Shown: positions 1 through 11,835, numbered from the stretch's first letter. The stretch is DNA of 64,000 nucleotides from Megascapheus bottae (GCA_024803745.1 JANJXV010000014.1:1-64000); one strand, 5' to 3'. Program-made: numbers and translations. Notes: generated from the sequence alone by a model not told the origin.

Positions 1-867
1 AATGCTTTGTTATAAATATTTATATATGCAGTAAATGTATATACCAAAAAGAGGTAAATAAATTAATCAAGAAGATGAAGTACTACTTGCAGAAACAAGA
101 AGTATATAACCAATCACAGCCTGTATTTCTACAGTTATTCTGACATGAGCTTTCAGTCAATACTGATATCTGAAGAAAGCTAGACACTAAATAAAATTGA
201 TATAAAATGATTTAGTTGCTAATAGTAGTAGCAAGAAACTCCTTATTGCATTTGGTGTAGAAGGGAAAGGGATCCTACTGAATATTCACATTCACTATGC
301 TCCTGAGAGTTTTGAAACTGATAATATATAGAAAGAATATATAGAAAGAAAGAATTCTAATTCAATCACCAAGAAGATAGACCACTCACTGAACACTGAA
401 AGAGGAAATTATGCATTGAAGAAATTTAGAAGCACCTTTCAAATTGATGTTGACATATCCCAAGACCCTATAATTATCATAGAGGACTGCATGAACAGAT
501 GGGAATGACAAGAAAATCTCCAGACCAATAATATGTACAAGTAAAATAGATTTATTTTTAAATTAAACCAAACTTCCAAACAGTTAACATAAGTGAGGTT
601 ACAACTTGAAAGTCAATGAATATTCTCAAAATTGTGTTGACTTAAAATCTGTATTAAAATTCCCAGAAATACAAATATGAACAAGCATTTAAAATCACTC
701 AATGACAATGTACATTTAAACCATAATCCCAAATTTCATGCAGGCTGATGAGACTAATGTTTGACCTAGAGATTATATACTGAATCAACATGAAACTTTA
801 AATATAAACACTGCAGCAAGAAAGCTAATATGAGGTATGCAGTAGATTCTTCTACTATGTCTTGGGT
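1..867. other. AT-rich intergenic DNA, no gene seen
   Basis: No frame has a convincing domain and no repeat family is recognisable. The composition is typical of mammalian gene-poor DNA. Weak ancient repeats may be present but cannot be assigned by eye. Confidence 0.5.
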
Positions 868-2300
868 GTATAAATCAGGAATAAGACAAGGATACCCAAT
901 CTCTCCACTGCTTTAATATAGTATTAGAATTCCTGGCCAGAGCAATAAGGCAAGAAGCAAGAATAAAAGGGATCCCAAAAGGGAAAGAAGTGAAACTCTC
1001 CCTCTTTGCAGATGACATGATTCTGTATTTAAAGAAGCATATAGACCCCCTGCCAAGTTGTTTGAGCTGATTTGAAACTTTGACAAGATAGCAGGGTACA
1101 AAATTAACACTCAAAATCAACTGCTTTCCTGTATGTCAACAATGAGAAGAGCAAGGCAGAAATCAGGAAAGCAACTACTTTTGCAATAGCCTCAAAGAAA
1201 ATACAGTACCTAGGAATTAACTAAGAATATAAAGGATCTTTATGATGAAAACTTTAAAAAGCTGAAAAAGGAAATTAAAGCAGAAATGAGGAAGTGAAAA
1301 AACCTCCATGCTCCGGGATTGGAAGAATTATCAGTTCTTGGATTGGAATAATGGCAATCCTGCCAAGGGCTATCTATGAATTCAATGCAATACCCATCAA
1401 TATCCCAATATCATTCTTTAAGGAAATAAAAGAAGCAATCCAAAATTTCATATGGAATAATAAAAGACTCTGGATAGCAAATAAAATTCTTAGCAGAAAG
1501 AACAGGGCAGGAGGAATATCAATATCTTTAGACTCTACTACAGAGTTATAGTAACCAAAACAGCTTGGTACTGGCATAAGAACAGGCCTGAGGATCAATG
1601 GAGTAGAACTGAAGACCTAGAAGTCAACCCGCAGACCTATAGCCACCTACATTTTGATAAGGGAGCAAAAAAAAATAGAATGGAAGAAAAAAGATAGCCT
1701 CTTCAAGAAATGGTGCTGACAGAATTGGTTAAGAACCTGTAGAAAACTAAAGTTGGATCCTTCTTTGTCATCCTGCACCAGGATTTACTCCAAATGGATG
1801 AAAGACCTCAAGGTAAAAACAGATGCTCTGAAAACTTTACAAAAAGGAACAGGAGATGTACCAGGTATCCTTGGCACAGTTTGAAACTTTGTTAATAAAG
1901 ACCCAGAAACACAACAAATTAAAGAAAGTTTGTACAAAAGGGACTGCATTAAACTGCAGAGCATCTGTCTGGCAATATATGTAGCTAGCAAGTTAAATAG
2001 AAAGCCCACAGAGTGGGAGAAGATCTTCACCAACCATGCAGCAAAGGCCTCATATCTAAAATACAACTACAGTTAAAAAAAAAACTGAATTTCTCCAAAA
2101 CAAATCTTCAAAGAAACAACCATTCCATTAGAAGAGGAGTCAAAGACTTACAGAGTGACTTCTCTGAAGAAGAAATAATAATGGCCTATAGACACATGAA
2201 GAAATGTTCGACATCTCTGGCCATAAAAGAAATGCAAATCAAAACAACCTTAACATTTTATTCACACCAGTTAGAATGGCCATCATCAAAAGCAAATATT
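868..2300 (+). pseudogene. LINE-1 ORF2 fragment (RT core to C-terminus), decayed
   Basis: Conceptual translation in shifting frames matches L1 ORF2. It runs from the SGIRQG-P-SPL motif just before the RT active site, through the catalytic FADD motif (bases 1005-1016), the thumb region and the stretch before the Cys-rich domain. Stops and frameshifts break it throughout; the longest open pieces are only about 85 and 120 codons. In the family this enzyme reverse-transcribes L1 RNA at a nicked target site. The copy lacks the endonuclease, the zinc-knuckle end and a 3'UTR. It stops near 2300, just after the block that precedes the Cys-rich domain, so both ends are missing. No target duplication was found. 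It is older than the copies near 12, 57 and 62 kb judging by its many breaks. Confidence 0.85.
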
Positions 2301-4764
2301 GTATTTTTGTATCATTTTTTAACATTAAGGAAAAAATATAATGGCAAAGAAAACAAGCTTATGTTACTGAAATAGGACTGGTGAGGAAGTAGAAATGAAA
2401 GAACAGAGGAAGAGGAGGATAAGAATGAATAATAGAAGAGGTGAATGTAAACAAAGTGCATTTAGGTTTTGTGTAGAAATATTACAAAATATTTGCCTTA
2501 GTTTGTGCAATTAATACTTATTAATTATCCTTCTAAAAGTTTATTCTAAAGTGAAATTGTTGAAAATGCATTAGTTGAAAGAGTGAGACTTTCTTTTCAC
2601 TAATTTGAATTGATTTAAAACACTTAAATATTGGCATTTTCAAATTATACTATGCCCTGAAGCCTAATGGAATGTAGCAAGGTTGTAATAAATAGAATCA
2701 TAAAAATATCTAATTATGTTACATGCTCAGAAATATGCAAAAATGTGTTCTGCTGTTTAGATTGCATCAATTTCAGTGAAGCTTAAAATGATCAATCAGT
2801 GCCATTCTTGCCGCAAGCCATTAGGGACACCTGGAGAGAGAAAAGAATAATGCCATCTGACCATTCCATTCTTGTACATCTAAGCATACTTTCTTCTATT
2901 ATTCTAGACTCCCGTGACATAGTAGACACATATCTATTTAAATGAACTTCCTCCTGTATCCGTAAAATATAGAAGGTTTTTTAAAAGAAATTCATTTTAA
3001 CTATTATGTTAAAATATGTCAAACATTTCAAAATAATATCAAAATGTTGCTTAAGATTTGTACTATTAATAAAATAACAAATTCTACATAAAAAAGAAAC
3101 AAATAGAGAATAAATCTTAGTTTGCATGCCAGATAATGCCACTACTAAGACACCAGTTTGTCCAGCTAGTTCTCAATTCTGGACCAAAATATAGCAAAGA
3201 ATGAATCACAGATAGCACTTTAAAAAAAATACCATCACTCAGACTTAACACTTCTGCAGTGCTCTGCAGTAGATCCTAAGATGGTTTCATCTTGTAGAAG
3301 TCATGTCTCATAGTTGAAAACCTACTGCTTTAATACAAATATATACAAATCCACATACTCCAATCAAAGGGCAAAGGAAATAAGGGTTGAACTTCACTCT
3401 GCTTTGCAAGAAAAGGCAAGTGCAAGTTCTTATGACAATTAGATAAATGAAGCCTAGAGAGCAATCTGAACATTCAAAGCTTCACACTTTTTTATATAAT
3501 ATTTAAAATATAAGCACTCTAAGCCCATATTATGCATTTTAAATTTATTCTAGAATATTAGGGGAAGAAATATTGTCCTACTTTGTTCAATTATTCCCTT
3601 AAATAGTTATTTCTTCATTTGTTATTCTCATCCTACCCCAAATTTTTCAAGGTTTACAATAAAAATTCTTTTGTAAAGTATCAATTGTATAAAGGCCAAA
3701 ACATTATTATTCTTGGTACTTTTAATTGACCAGAACAATGAGAATACTTCCAACACAGTATCTGTCTGTATCTGACACATGTGCATTTCTTTTATCACAG
3801 TAATTATTCCATAAAACATTTATTTTCATTGCCTCTTGTCATACATACATTGTTCTTAAATTTTATAAACAAAGAGGATAAGAAGTATGTTTCTAAAATC
3901 TCTAATTTTTACTCAAAACTAAAATTTCAAGATTAACCTTTTTTTGTTCTAAAAGAAAAACTACAACAGTTGGAGAGTTGAATAGTAAAATTTTTATTAT
4001 CTAAGTATATTGCAATTGCATTGGTAATCTTGAAGAGTTATAAATGTAAGGACATGTAAGAATTTAAAAGGGCAATATGAAAGTATTATGGTAAAAGTAT
4101 TTGTTGGCTCTGATTCATGAAACAATTAAGGTATGCTTCTACATCACATAATGAGCCCATACATACTTGTTAAGAAGATAACATAAATGATTATCATATA
4201 AATTGAATTTCAAATGTACATTTTTGATTTGCTCTTTCTGCTTCTTTTCTATTTTGTTTCATATGTGCTATCTTAAATCTGTTTCTAATAACTGCAGATT
4301 TTCATTAAGTTATGTAAAAGTGGTCAGTTTATTCAATATGCTTAAATTTATTGTTTAAGATATGCTATAAATAAAGAATCATATTTGAGAGATCAAATAA
4401 CAAAATCTGATTTAACAAATAATAATTTTTAGAAAGCAGAAATATTAAGATAATTTTGAGCTTAAAAGAATACAAAGATATAAGAAAACAATGACAGTAA
4501 TTGGATCAAAATCAAATTTATTAATAATATTTATTTGAAAATTTTTCCCATATTCAAATATCTGTTTGGTATATTTTCCTTTTTGTAGTCTTGTTTATAT
4601 GTAAACTTTGTATTGAAACTTGAGATAATTAAAAGTCACATGCACTTTAGATTACAATAAGAATATATAAAAGTTTGCATTGATTATATGTTGATACTAT
4701 GAACAAGTCTTGGAGGAATGACTAAGCTTTGGAATAACAGTCTGTTAAAAAATCATTTCAATAG
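2301..4764. other. AT-rich intergenic DNA, no gene seen
   Basis: About 2.4 kb with no coding signal beyond short random open frames and no repeat that can be named by eye. A purine-rich stretch at 2376-2440 may be the remnant of an old L1 3'UTR, but this is not supported well enough to call. Confidence 0.5.
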
Positions 4765-4778
4765 TGTGTGTATGTGTT

Positions 4779-4819
<41 letters not shown>

Positions 4820-4820
4820 T
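4765..4820. repeat. (TG)n microsatellite, interrupted
   Basis: TG dinucleotides run with occasional TA or TTTG interruptions, followed by a purer run of about 12 units. It is a likely length-polymorphic locus. Confidence 0.95.
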
Positions 4821-4945
4821 TAATTTGTAACAAAGTCCTGCCCAGAGCCCACTGTTGAGTATGAGATTTTGGTACATATAAGAATGAATATAATTGATAA
4901 AATAGTAATGTGAGGTTTACTAGGTCAAAAAGATTGATGCAAAGG

Positions 4946-4946
4946 C

Positions 4947-5014
<68 letters not shown>

Positions 5015-5174
5015 GAGAAAAGGGAAGGAAGGAAGGAAGGAAGGAAGGAAGGAAGGAAGGAAGGAAGGAAGGAAGGAAGGAAGGAAGAGAAGGAGGAAGG
5101 AAGGAAGAAGGGAGGGAGGGAGGAAGGAAGGAAGGAAGGAAGGAAGGAAGGAAGGAAGGAAGGAAGGAAGGAAG
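4946..5174. repeat. Compound purine microsatellite (GAAA)n-(GA)n-(GGAA)n
   Basis: The plus strand is nearly all purine for about 230 bases. It consists of GAAA units (4946-4994), GA units (to about 5018), then GGAA units interrupted by a short GAGG/GGGA patch near 5090-5120 and resuming to 5174. A 93-codon open frame of K/E/R/G repeats spans it, but that is a consequence of the repeat and not a gene. Long GGAA arrays are known to bind ETS-family factors and pure purine tracts can form triplex DNA; neither is shown here. Confidence 0.95.
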
Positions 5175-5797
5175 AAAACCAGTTAAGTTAGGGAAAGGTA
5201 AATATAGATTTTATTCCCTTAATACAGAATAATTTTAAAACAAGGTACACTTTGTGGTTGGAAAAGGCACTGCATATATAGTTTAAAAAATTGCTATGAT
5301 AGAAACTTGTATATTTTTGGCGATGCAATGAGCTCTGATGGAACATGACTATCATGCTGTATCACAAGTTTCAAAGTGTAAGGATGGCATCCCCAGGCCC
5401 ATTACATTATTGAAAAGTTTGAGGGAAACATAGTGCCAAGATTGGACCTGAAAATTTAGGATAGCCAATACATCATACAAACTCAATGAATATCTTCTTG
5501 AAGGAAACAACAAGGCAAAAAAGTTTAGTGTTGCTATGCTCATGATAAGGACTTCATTCCGTAAACTACTTTTAAGAAGTATTTTTTTATTTTGTTTTTA
5601 TTTATTTATTTTTCTTAAAGAATTTATTAACATTGATTTTTACATCATATTTCAAATGACAAGTTTAACAAACAAGTGTTCAAGAAGGGAATCTCTATAT
5701 ACAATCACTGGGACTTTAGTTTTTAGAACTTAATCCAAATTAGGCTAAGGGTTTGTATGTTATAGAAACATTAATTTATGAAATAAAACATTAAATC

Positions 5798-5868
5798 TAG
5801 GTTTTTATGTCTATATAGTTATGATTATATTCCCATTACCATGTCTATAGGTTTTTATGTCTATATAG
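5798..5868 (+). repeat. 21-bp direct repeat around a copied L1 fragment
   Basis: The 21 bases at 5798-5818 recur exactly at 5848-5868. The sequence from 5809 to 5850 is the exact reverse complement of 6606-6647 (42 of 42 bases). This marks the left edge of the inverted L1 segment and looks like the product of a template switch or of an inversion with duplicated ends. Confidence 0.9.
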
Positions 5869-6605
5869 CAAATGCTTAATATCCAGTATCTAAAGGGAAC
5901 TCAAGAAACTAATCCCCCCCAAACCCAATAAATCATTCACTAAGTGGGCAAAGGAACTAAAGAGAGACTTACCAGAAGAAGAGATTAAAATGGCAGAAAA
6001 GCATATGAGAAAATGTTCATCATCTATGGTCATAAAGGAAATGCAAATAAAAACAGCCCTAAGATACCACCTTACCCCAACAAGAATGGCCAAGATTTTG
6101 AACTCAGACAAGGACAGTTGCTGGCAGGGTTGTGGAGAAAATGGAACCCTATTACACTGCTGGTGGGAATGTAAACTAGTTCAGCCACTCTGGAAAGCAG
6201 TGTGGAAGTTTCTTAAAGAACTAAAAATAGACCTTCCCTATGATCCCACCATACCACTTCTGGGCATCTACCCTGAACATAATAACCCAATATATGATAA
6301 GGACACCTGCTCAGCTATGTTCATCTCTGCACTATTCAGAATAGCCAGGCGATGGAAACAATCCAGATGCCCTACTGCAGATGAATGGATACAGGAAATG
6401 TGGTATTGGTATACAATGGAATTCTACATAGCCAACAGACAAGATAAAATAATGGCATTTGCAGGGAAGTGTATGAATCTAGAGTGAATCATGTTGAGTG
6501 AGACAAGTCAAGACCTAAGGAACAAGAGGCGCATGGTATCCTTAATATGTGGCTATTAAATCCAAAGATTACAAAAGGGAGGACTCAATATTTGCATACC
6601 CAATG
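5869..6605 (+). pseudogene. LINE-1 ORF2 C-terminal segment, inverted relative to its L1
   Basis: Translation gives the L1 ORF2 C-terminus. The Cys-rich zinc-knuckle motif CX3CX7HX4C is intact (about 6118-6175), followed by the conserved block with DPTIPLLGIYP and the terminal MWYWYTMEFY region. One frame stays open for 165 codons (5990-6487); upstream the same protein continues with frame breaks. The segment ends in 3'UTR-like sequence near 6600. It reads on the plus strand, while the endonuclease, ORF1 and 5'UTR that abut it at about 6648 read on the minus strand. The RT domain is absent. Its divergence from the ORF2 ends near 12.5 and 48.9 kb suggests a different, older L1 lineage. Confidence 0.88.
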
Positions 6606-6647
6606 CTATAGACATGGTAATGGGAATATAATCATAACTATATAGAC
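6606..6647 (-). repeat. 42-bp inverted repeat arm at L1 inversion junction
   Basis: This is the perfect reverse complement of 5809-5850. It lies at the junction where L1 homology changes from plus to minus strand, 755 bases from its partner. Confidence 0.92.
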
Positions 6648-7189
6648 TCTGTATATCTGTTAAGCCCAGCTGGGCTATGGTGTCGTTCAAGTAGATGGTG
6701 TCTTTGATTAACTTTTGGTGAGATGACCTGATATTTGTTGAGAGTGGTGTATTGAGGTCTCCCACTATGATTGTGTTTGAGTCTATCTTGTTCTGTAATT
6801 CTAAGAGAGTTTGTTCAATAAATTTGGGTGCTCCCGTGTTGGGGAAGTAAATGTTCATAACTGTAATATTGTGGGTATGGATTGTACCCTTTACTTATAT
6901 GTAATGGCCATCTCTATCTTTATGTAATGATTTTACTAAAAAGTTAATTCTGTCGGAGATTAAGATTACTACTCCTGCTTTTTTGCATGGTTCATTGGAG
7001 TGGAAAATTCATTTCCATCTTTTCACTTGGAATTTGTTTCTGACTTGGCAATGAGGTGGTCTCTTGGAGGCAATGTATGAATGGGTGGTGTTTCTTAATC
7101 CAGTCTGCTGCTCTGTGTCTTTTGATTGGATTGTTCAGCCCGTTCACATTTAGGGAAATTATGGAGAAATGGTCAATGTCCATTGTCAT
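6648..7189 (-). pseudogene. LINE-1 ORF2 N-terminus (endonuclease), truncated
   Basis: Read on the minus strand from ATG at 7189, the product begins MTMDIDHFSIISLNVNGLN and continues with DWIKKH and the LQET block: the APE-type endonuclease N-terminus with its catalytic Asn and Glu. After a frame break it resumes with NTGAPKFIEQTLLEL and the catalytic GDLNTPLS motif. Homology ends near QLGLTDI, so the distal SDH catalytic motif and all of RT are missing. The domain would nick target DNA in an intact element. It follows ORF1 on the same strand, the normal L1 order. Confidence 0.88.
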
Positions 7190-7199
7190 TATTTATTGT

Positions 7200-8156
7200 T
7201 ACTTCTAAGTTTCTTTCTCTCCCTTTTTCCCCTCCTTTTGTGTTTAGTGAATTATAGATATTTGCTTCTTGATGGGGGTTCTTGATGTTCTACAATTTGT
7301 TCTCGATTAATTAATATTTTTTGTATGCTGTTTTAGTGTACATGTATTCTTAAAGCTTCTCTTTAGAGTGAAATATTCTTCTTTCTAGTTTTGCTGGATA
7401 TATCAGTCTGGGTTGGCAGTTGTTGGTCTTCAGGACATCAATGATGTTTTTCCAAGCTTTTCTTGCATTTAGGGTTTGCAAGGAGAGATCTGCTGTAATT
7501 CAATTATTTTTCCCATTGTAATATAGCTCTTTCTTTGTTTTTGAAGCATTTAAGATCAATTCCTTGGTATTCGGGTCTAGTGTCTTTACTATGATATGTC
7601 TAGATGAGTTCCTTCTAAGATCTTGCCTGTTTGGAGTCCTGAAACCTTTAATAATGTGAGTATTTTCCCTTTTGAAGTTGGGGAAGTTCTCTGCTATATT
7701 TTTGGTGAATAAGGGTTACATTCCTTTGTCTTGGAATTCGGCGCCCTCATCAATCCCTATTATACGAAGATTAGATTTCTTGGCTGCATCTGCCAGGTCC
7801 TGGAGTTCTCTCTGCTGGATTCTGACTAATCTTTCCAGGCTAATGATTCTCTGTTCCAGCTCTTGTGTTTTATCTTCCATTCCTGATGTTCTATTCTCCA
7901 TCTCTGTCAATCTGCTACTTAATGCCACCATTTTTGCTTGAATTCTGGACATTGAGCTGATCATGTCTACTGAGAGGGTATTGAATTTTTCTTCCACTTT
8001 TCCTTTGAATTCAAAGAGTTCCTTGGAAATTTCTTTCTTTTGTTTTTGGAACTCCACCTTTATTTCATTGGTCATGTCCAAAATCATCTCCTTGATTTGA
8101 GTCATATTTCATGTCTCTTCAGGTGTCATTTCTTGGGATGGTGACATCTCTCTCAT
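7200..8156 (-). pseudogene. LINE-1 ORF1 (RNA-binding chaperone), degraded
   Basis: ORF1 makes a trimeric coiled-coil RNA chaperone that coats L1 RNA. The probable start is the ATG at 8156 (MREMSPSQEM...), followed 15 codons on by a TGA stop. The frame then reopens at 8105 for 129 codons rich in K/E/L heptads, a long coiled coil (about 8105-7800) leading into NLRIIGIDEGAE, the start of the RRM. Beyond 7716 the RRM and C-terminal domain continue only as frameshifted homology to about 7200. ORF2 starts just downstream. The stop near the start codon and the later frameshift make it non-functional. Confidence 0.82.
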
Positions 8157-9489
8157 CCCTTCACTCTTGTTTCCTTTTGGGCTTTGTGTGAGACTTTGAT
8201 TATTTATGTATGTTGTAATTGGTCTTTGCGCTCTCCTAGGCATCTATCACTGTTGTAGGTTCTCTCTATGGTCAGTAGGTGGCGGTCTTTACTTGGATTG
8301 GGACTGGTGGACTGTGGGATGGATCTGCGCGCTTCATTCTCACTGAGCTGGGCGAATGGTTGAGTTTTCTACCCTACTTCCTGGGGTGGACCCCCCCCCC
8401 CACCAAGAGTCTGGGATTTGGGAGTTTCCAGGAGCTCTCAGCTAGACCAGCTGTTTTCTGCTCTGTTCCCAGGAGCAGGGCCCAGCCGAGGGTGGAGCCG
8501 CACCTTTCTGACTCTTAGAAGGCAAGCTTGGCTACTGGTCTGCCCTTCAGTTCCCTGCTGTGTTTCCGACACTTTGGCCAAGATTCTGTGACTGTGTGCG
8601 GCCCCTTGGTGCTGTCTTGCTGGGGATTCCCAGCAGGGGTGTTCCCAGCTCAAGATTTGGGTGGTACAGATGCTGGCTCTGAGACTTCCGCACACCCCAC
8701 CCACTGTTGGAAGGCAGGATCTCAGCTCTCCCCAGTCTCCAGATCCAGTGGGCTGGGAGAAGAACCTGTTGGGCTGGTGGGAGCAAGGACACCTCTGCCC
8801 CCTTTGGTGGGGTGCTGGGTCTTAACACCAGCCCACCTGTCAGTCTCCAGTCAATGGCCTGGAGGAGGGGGCTGTTGAGGGAAGGGACAGGATTCTAGAT
8901 TCCTTGCCCCACTGCACTTGCCAGTCTTTCTTGGCGGGGTGGAGGGGTCTGAGTTAAGTTCTATAGTTCGCCACCAGCTCTGCTTTGCCGATGGGTTTCG
9001 GGAACCCACTGGGCTGCCCGCTGGGCTACTCACTCCTCTACATTTGGCTGTGAGCTGCTCCACGGTGTTGGAGAATCATTCACTCCCCTCGGATCTCAGC
9101 CGCAGCCTATGCTCCGCATCTGGGTTCGGCTGCTTGCTGGTCTGGTCTGCGCTGGTTCCTGCGTCTGGTTTCAGCTGCTTGCTGGCCTGGTCTATGCTGG
9201 TTTCTGTGGCCATTGGGGATTCCTGCCCTGGTGTCCTCCACCACGGCTTTCCTGGCTTGGAGCCGGCGGCGAAGGGTGGGGGAGGGGTCCTCACATTTCA
9301 AATTCTTTGAGAAAGCTGGATGTAAACTTTATCTGGATTTATTTTCCGGTTTGAGTCCTTCTCCATTGCTTCTTGAGTTTGTTGTTGTGGATTTCTTAAG
9401 GTAGTTTGCTCATGGATTCCCTAGTTCTCTCTTTTGGTGGGAGAGAGCTAGCCTGGGTCCCTATTGTCTCGGCGCAATCTTCCAACCTC
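8157..9489 (-). promoter_or_regulatory. LINE-1 5'UTR, type A (GC-rich internal promoter)
   Basis: A sharp GC-rich island of about 1.3 kb in AT-rich DNA directly precedes ORF1, so it is the L1 5'UTR that carries the internal RNA polymerase II promoter. The far edge, read on the minus strand from about 9489, begins with GGAAGATTGCGCC (complement of 9471-9483), close to the YY1-type AAGATGGCG found at L1 starts. A 45-bp unit is present twice in tandem (9116-9160, 9161-9205). Antisense open frames occur on the plus strand (8528-8878, 116 codons; 8918-9310, 130 codons). This 5'UTR shows no obvious likeness to that at 41.9-43.75 kb. Confidence 0.8.
9116..9205. repeat. Two tandem 45-bp units in L1 5'UTR
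   Basis: The two units share a GCTGCTTGCTGG core and differ at scattered bases. They keep frame in the antisense open frame, giving a 15-residue repeat (ASGFGCLLVWSALVP then ASGFSCLLAWSMLVS). Confidence 0.85.
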
Positions 9490-9539
9490 TAACAAGTATT
9501 TTTTGACAAGAATATACTGCTTCAAATATTCCTCCAATC

Positions 9540-10040
9540 TGGAGAGAGACATACAGAAGGCCAAAGGGTTATAAATAAATTGAAATATAATAGACTTTAT
9601 GGAGAGCTCAAATAGTATAATCCTTTACAAAGACTAATTCAAAGTCCAACAAAATAAGTGCTAGCAAATCAGTATTTGCAAGGTGGGATAGTTAAGCCCA
9701 GCGGAGAGGAATAGAAGAATAAAGAGGGGATGGAAAATGTGGGGATGGAAAATGTGCAAGATTTCATTATATATGCTACAGAAAAGAGAAAACTAAAGGG
9801 ATGAATGGGTGGAAGTGTGATGAAAAGATTGAAGAGATGACACAGGTCAAGATAAACTGCTCTAACAAGTGGCAAAAAAATCAATACATATCCTAAAAAC
9901 TAAGAAAATTTGGGAAGGAGTTGGCTGGGAGGGGTGAGAATTGAAAGGGATAATATTGATCAAAAATGGACTGAATTTATAAACTGCTTTGTAGAATGGC
10001 AAGTCTTTGGTACAACCACTTAAAGTTTACAAATTCAAAA
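9540..10040 (+). repeat. Probable old LINE-1 3'UTR or similar ancient repeat
   Basis: Sequence around 9632-9655 (AAAGACTAATTC then AGTCCAACAAAATAA) closely matches 16800-16825, showing a shared interspersed repeat. The purine-rich body and the end near GGTACAACCACTT resemble old rodent L1 3' ends, but the class is not certain. Confidence 0.4.
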
Positions 10041-10453
10041 AACACTAGAACTGATATTCTCCCAAGATCTTGAGAGCTAAATAATTTTAGGCTAGCTAAA
10101 CTAAAATCTGTTGACATTTTTTTGAAATATTAAAATCTCCAAATAAATATAACAAGGAAAAATTATAGTGTTTCTAAGACAAAGAAAATATGGAAGATAA
10201 TGACAAAGTCGAGATTTTCCACATATACAAAAACTGTTTCAACTCCTTCACCCTCTTTGGTCACTCTCCAAACATCTACTATCATTTATACCCCCAACAG
10301 GACCTATGTAACATTTCTGCCCATAAATGATTACTGTCACTTCCCCATCTCCTTAGTTTTTATAATTTGACACTTTTCAGTGAGTTTCTTTGTGTCATCT
10401 ATATATAGAGATGCAATATATTTCAACTACTTTTCAAAATAATTAAGGAATAC

Positions 10454-10565
10454 AGGAGAGGTGGTGCATGCTATAATCCTAGCACTTAGGTATATGAGGC
10501 AGGAGGGTTATTTGTTCCAGGCAGACCAGAAACAATATAGCAAGACCCTATCTAAAAATAAAAAA
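10454..10565 (+). mobile_element. B1-like (7SL-derived) SINE
   Basis: The text shows GGTGGTGCATGC, then a form of ATCCTAGCACTTAG, GAGGCAGGAGGGTTA and a terminal CAAGACCCTATCTAAAAA with A-rich tail. These are the hallmarks of a 7SL monomer. It is diverged; Pol III box B survives in part. Confidence 0.8.
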
Positions 10566-11625
10566 GTGATTATGACAATGATGAAAACAATAACAAAATA
10601 TAAATAAAGTATAGATTTAATGGAACATTATTATTAGCTTTACTTCAAAGCACATGTTTCAAAAATTCTATAAACTCCTTGAAGTTACAGTAAACTTTTC
10701 TATGTTTGAGTTTGAGTGTGTATTTGTAAAAAAGAAGCTCTATCTCTCATCAGATTTGTGAAATAAAAATTTTTTCAGTCTAGCGCATTAAAATAAGAGA
10801 ACATATCAGTGATATTTATATAATGTTGAAGCAGGTTATGCTCACTGAGCATAACAACAAAGGATATAACCTAAAGGAAAGTAGAGATAGTTTTCACTAC
10901 ATAAATCTTAAAAATTTTCATTGAAAAATAAACCATTAACATAAAAGTAAGAGCTTGGGGAAAATGATTACTTTCTAGATAGAGAAGTGGCACAAAATGG
11001 AGTTAAGAACATGGACTTGAAATGAGATATAAAGCATCAATATTCACCTTCCAGTTCTTACTATGTGCCTTCCAAATATGTTACCCTGAAGAAATATGTG
11101 TGTGTGTTTATTTTTTTATCTGTGACATAGCGATTACAATATCATTTTAGGAGTAATACCAAGAATGTTATTTTGAGTTATATTTGGAGAAAGCTGCCAT
11201 AAAAGTATAGCAATACAACTGAAAATGTTGTTGAGAATGGGAAAGTATTACAAAAATACCAATATACATTATTTTAAGTTATTACTAACAAAAACATGTT
11301 CATGAAATATTGATATCAAATATGAACAGAATATCCAATAAAGTATCACAATGATAAAACAAAATCATAAACCATTCAACAGACTTACTCTCAGAATAAT
11401 AAATATGCTAGTTAATACCATGGGATTACAGGAGACTTGAGATTATAAATGTATAAAATTTAACTTATATTAAACACTGAATAATAAGTATCAAAATAAG
11501 TAGTACATATTTTAGAAATATAAGGTAATACATTTAATACACAACAATGAATCTTAACACTATATAAAAAATAACATTTTAGAACTAGTTTTGAAGAAAA
11601 TACATACACAGGCAAATGGCCAGAG
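10566..11625. other. AT-rich intergenic DNA, no gene seen
   Basis: About 1 kb without coding signal or nameable repeats. Confidence 0.5.
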
Positions 11626-11835
11626 TTTACCACTTTGTTACCTGATATATTATATAGACGTTTACTTGTTTATTTGAAATAGGAGGGGAAAAATAAGGGG
11701 AGGGAGCTGGGGAAGCGAAATGGGGACAAAAATATCAGAAGGGATATCAATGTGTGAGAAGTAATGCACCTTCTATCTGGTGAATATAAATGTAACCCCT
11801 CTATACATTGAAATAAAAATTTATTTAAAAAAGAG
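11626..11835 (+). mobile_element. Old LINE-1 3'UTR fragment
   Basis: It matches the 3'UTR of the copy ending at 49.76 kb: TTTGTTACCTGATATATT, TTTATTTGAAATAGGA, the G/A-rich polypurine block, AATGCACCTTCTATCTGGTGAATAT, ATGTAACCCCTCT, then an A-rich end. It lies just upstream of a younger L1, which landed 50 bases beyond its tail. Confidence 0.85.

Noticed and set aside
4910..5191. Open frame of 93 codons with K/E/R/G repeats
   Set aside because: It is the translation of the GAAA/GGAA microsatellite; no unique sequence or domain.
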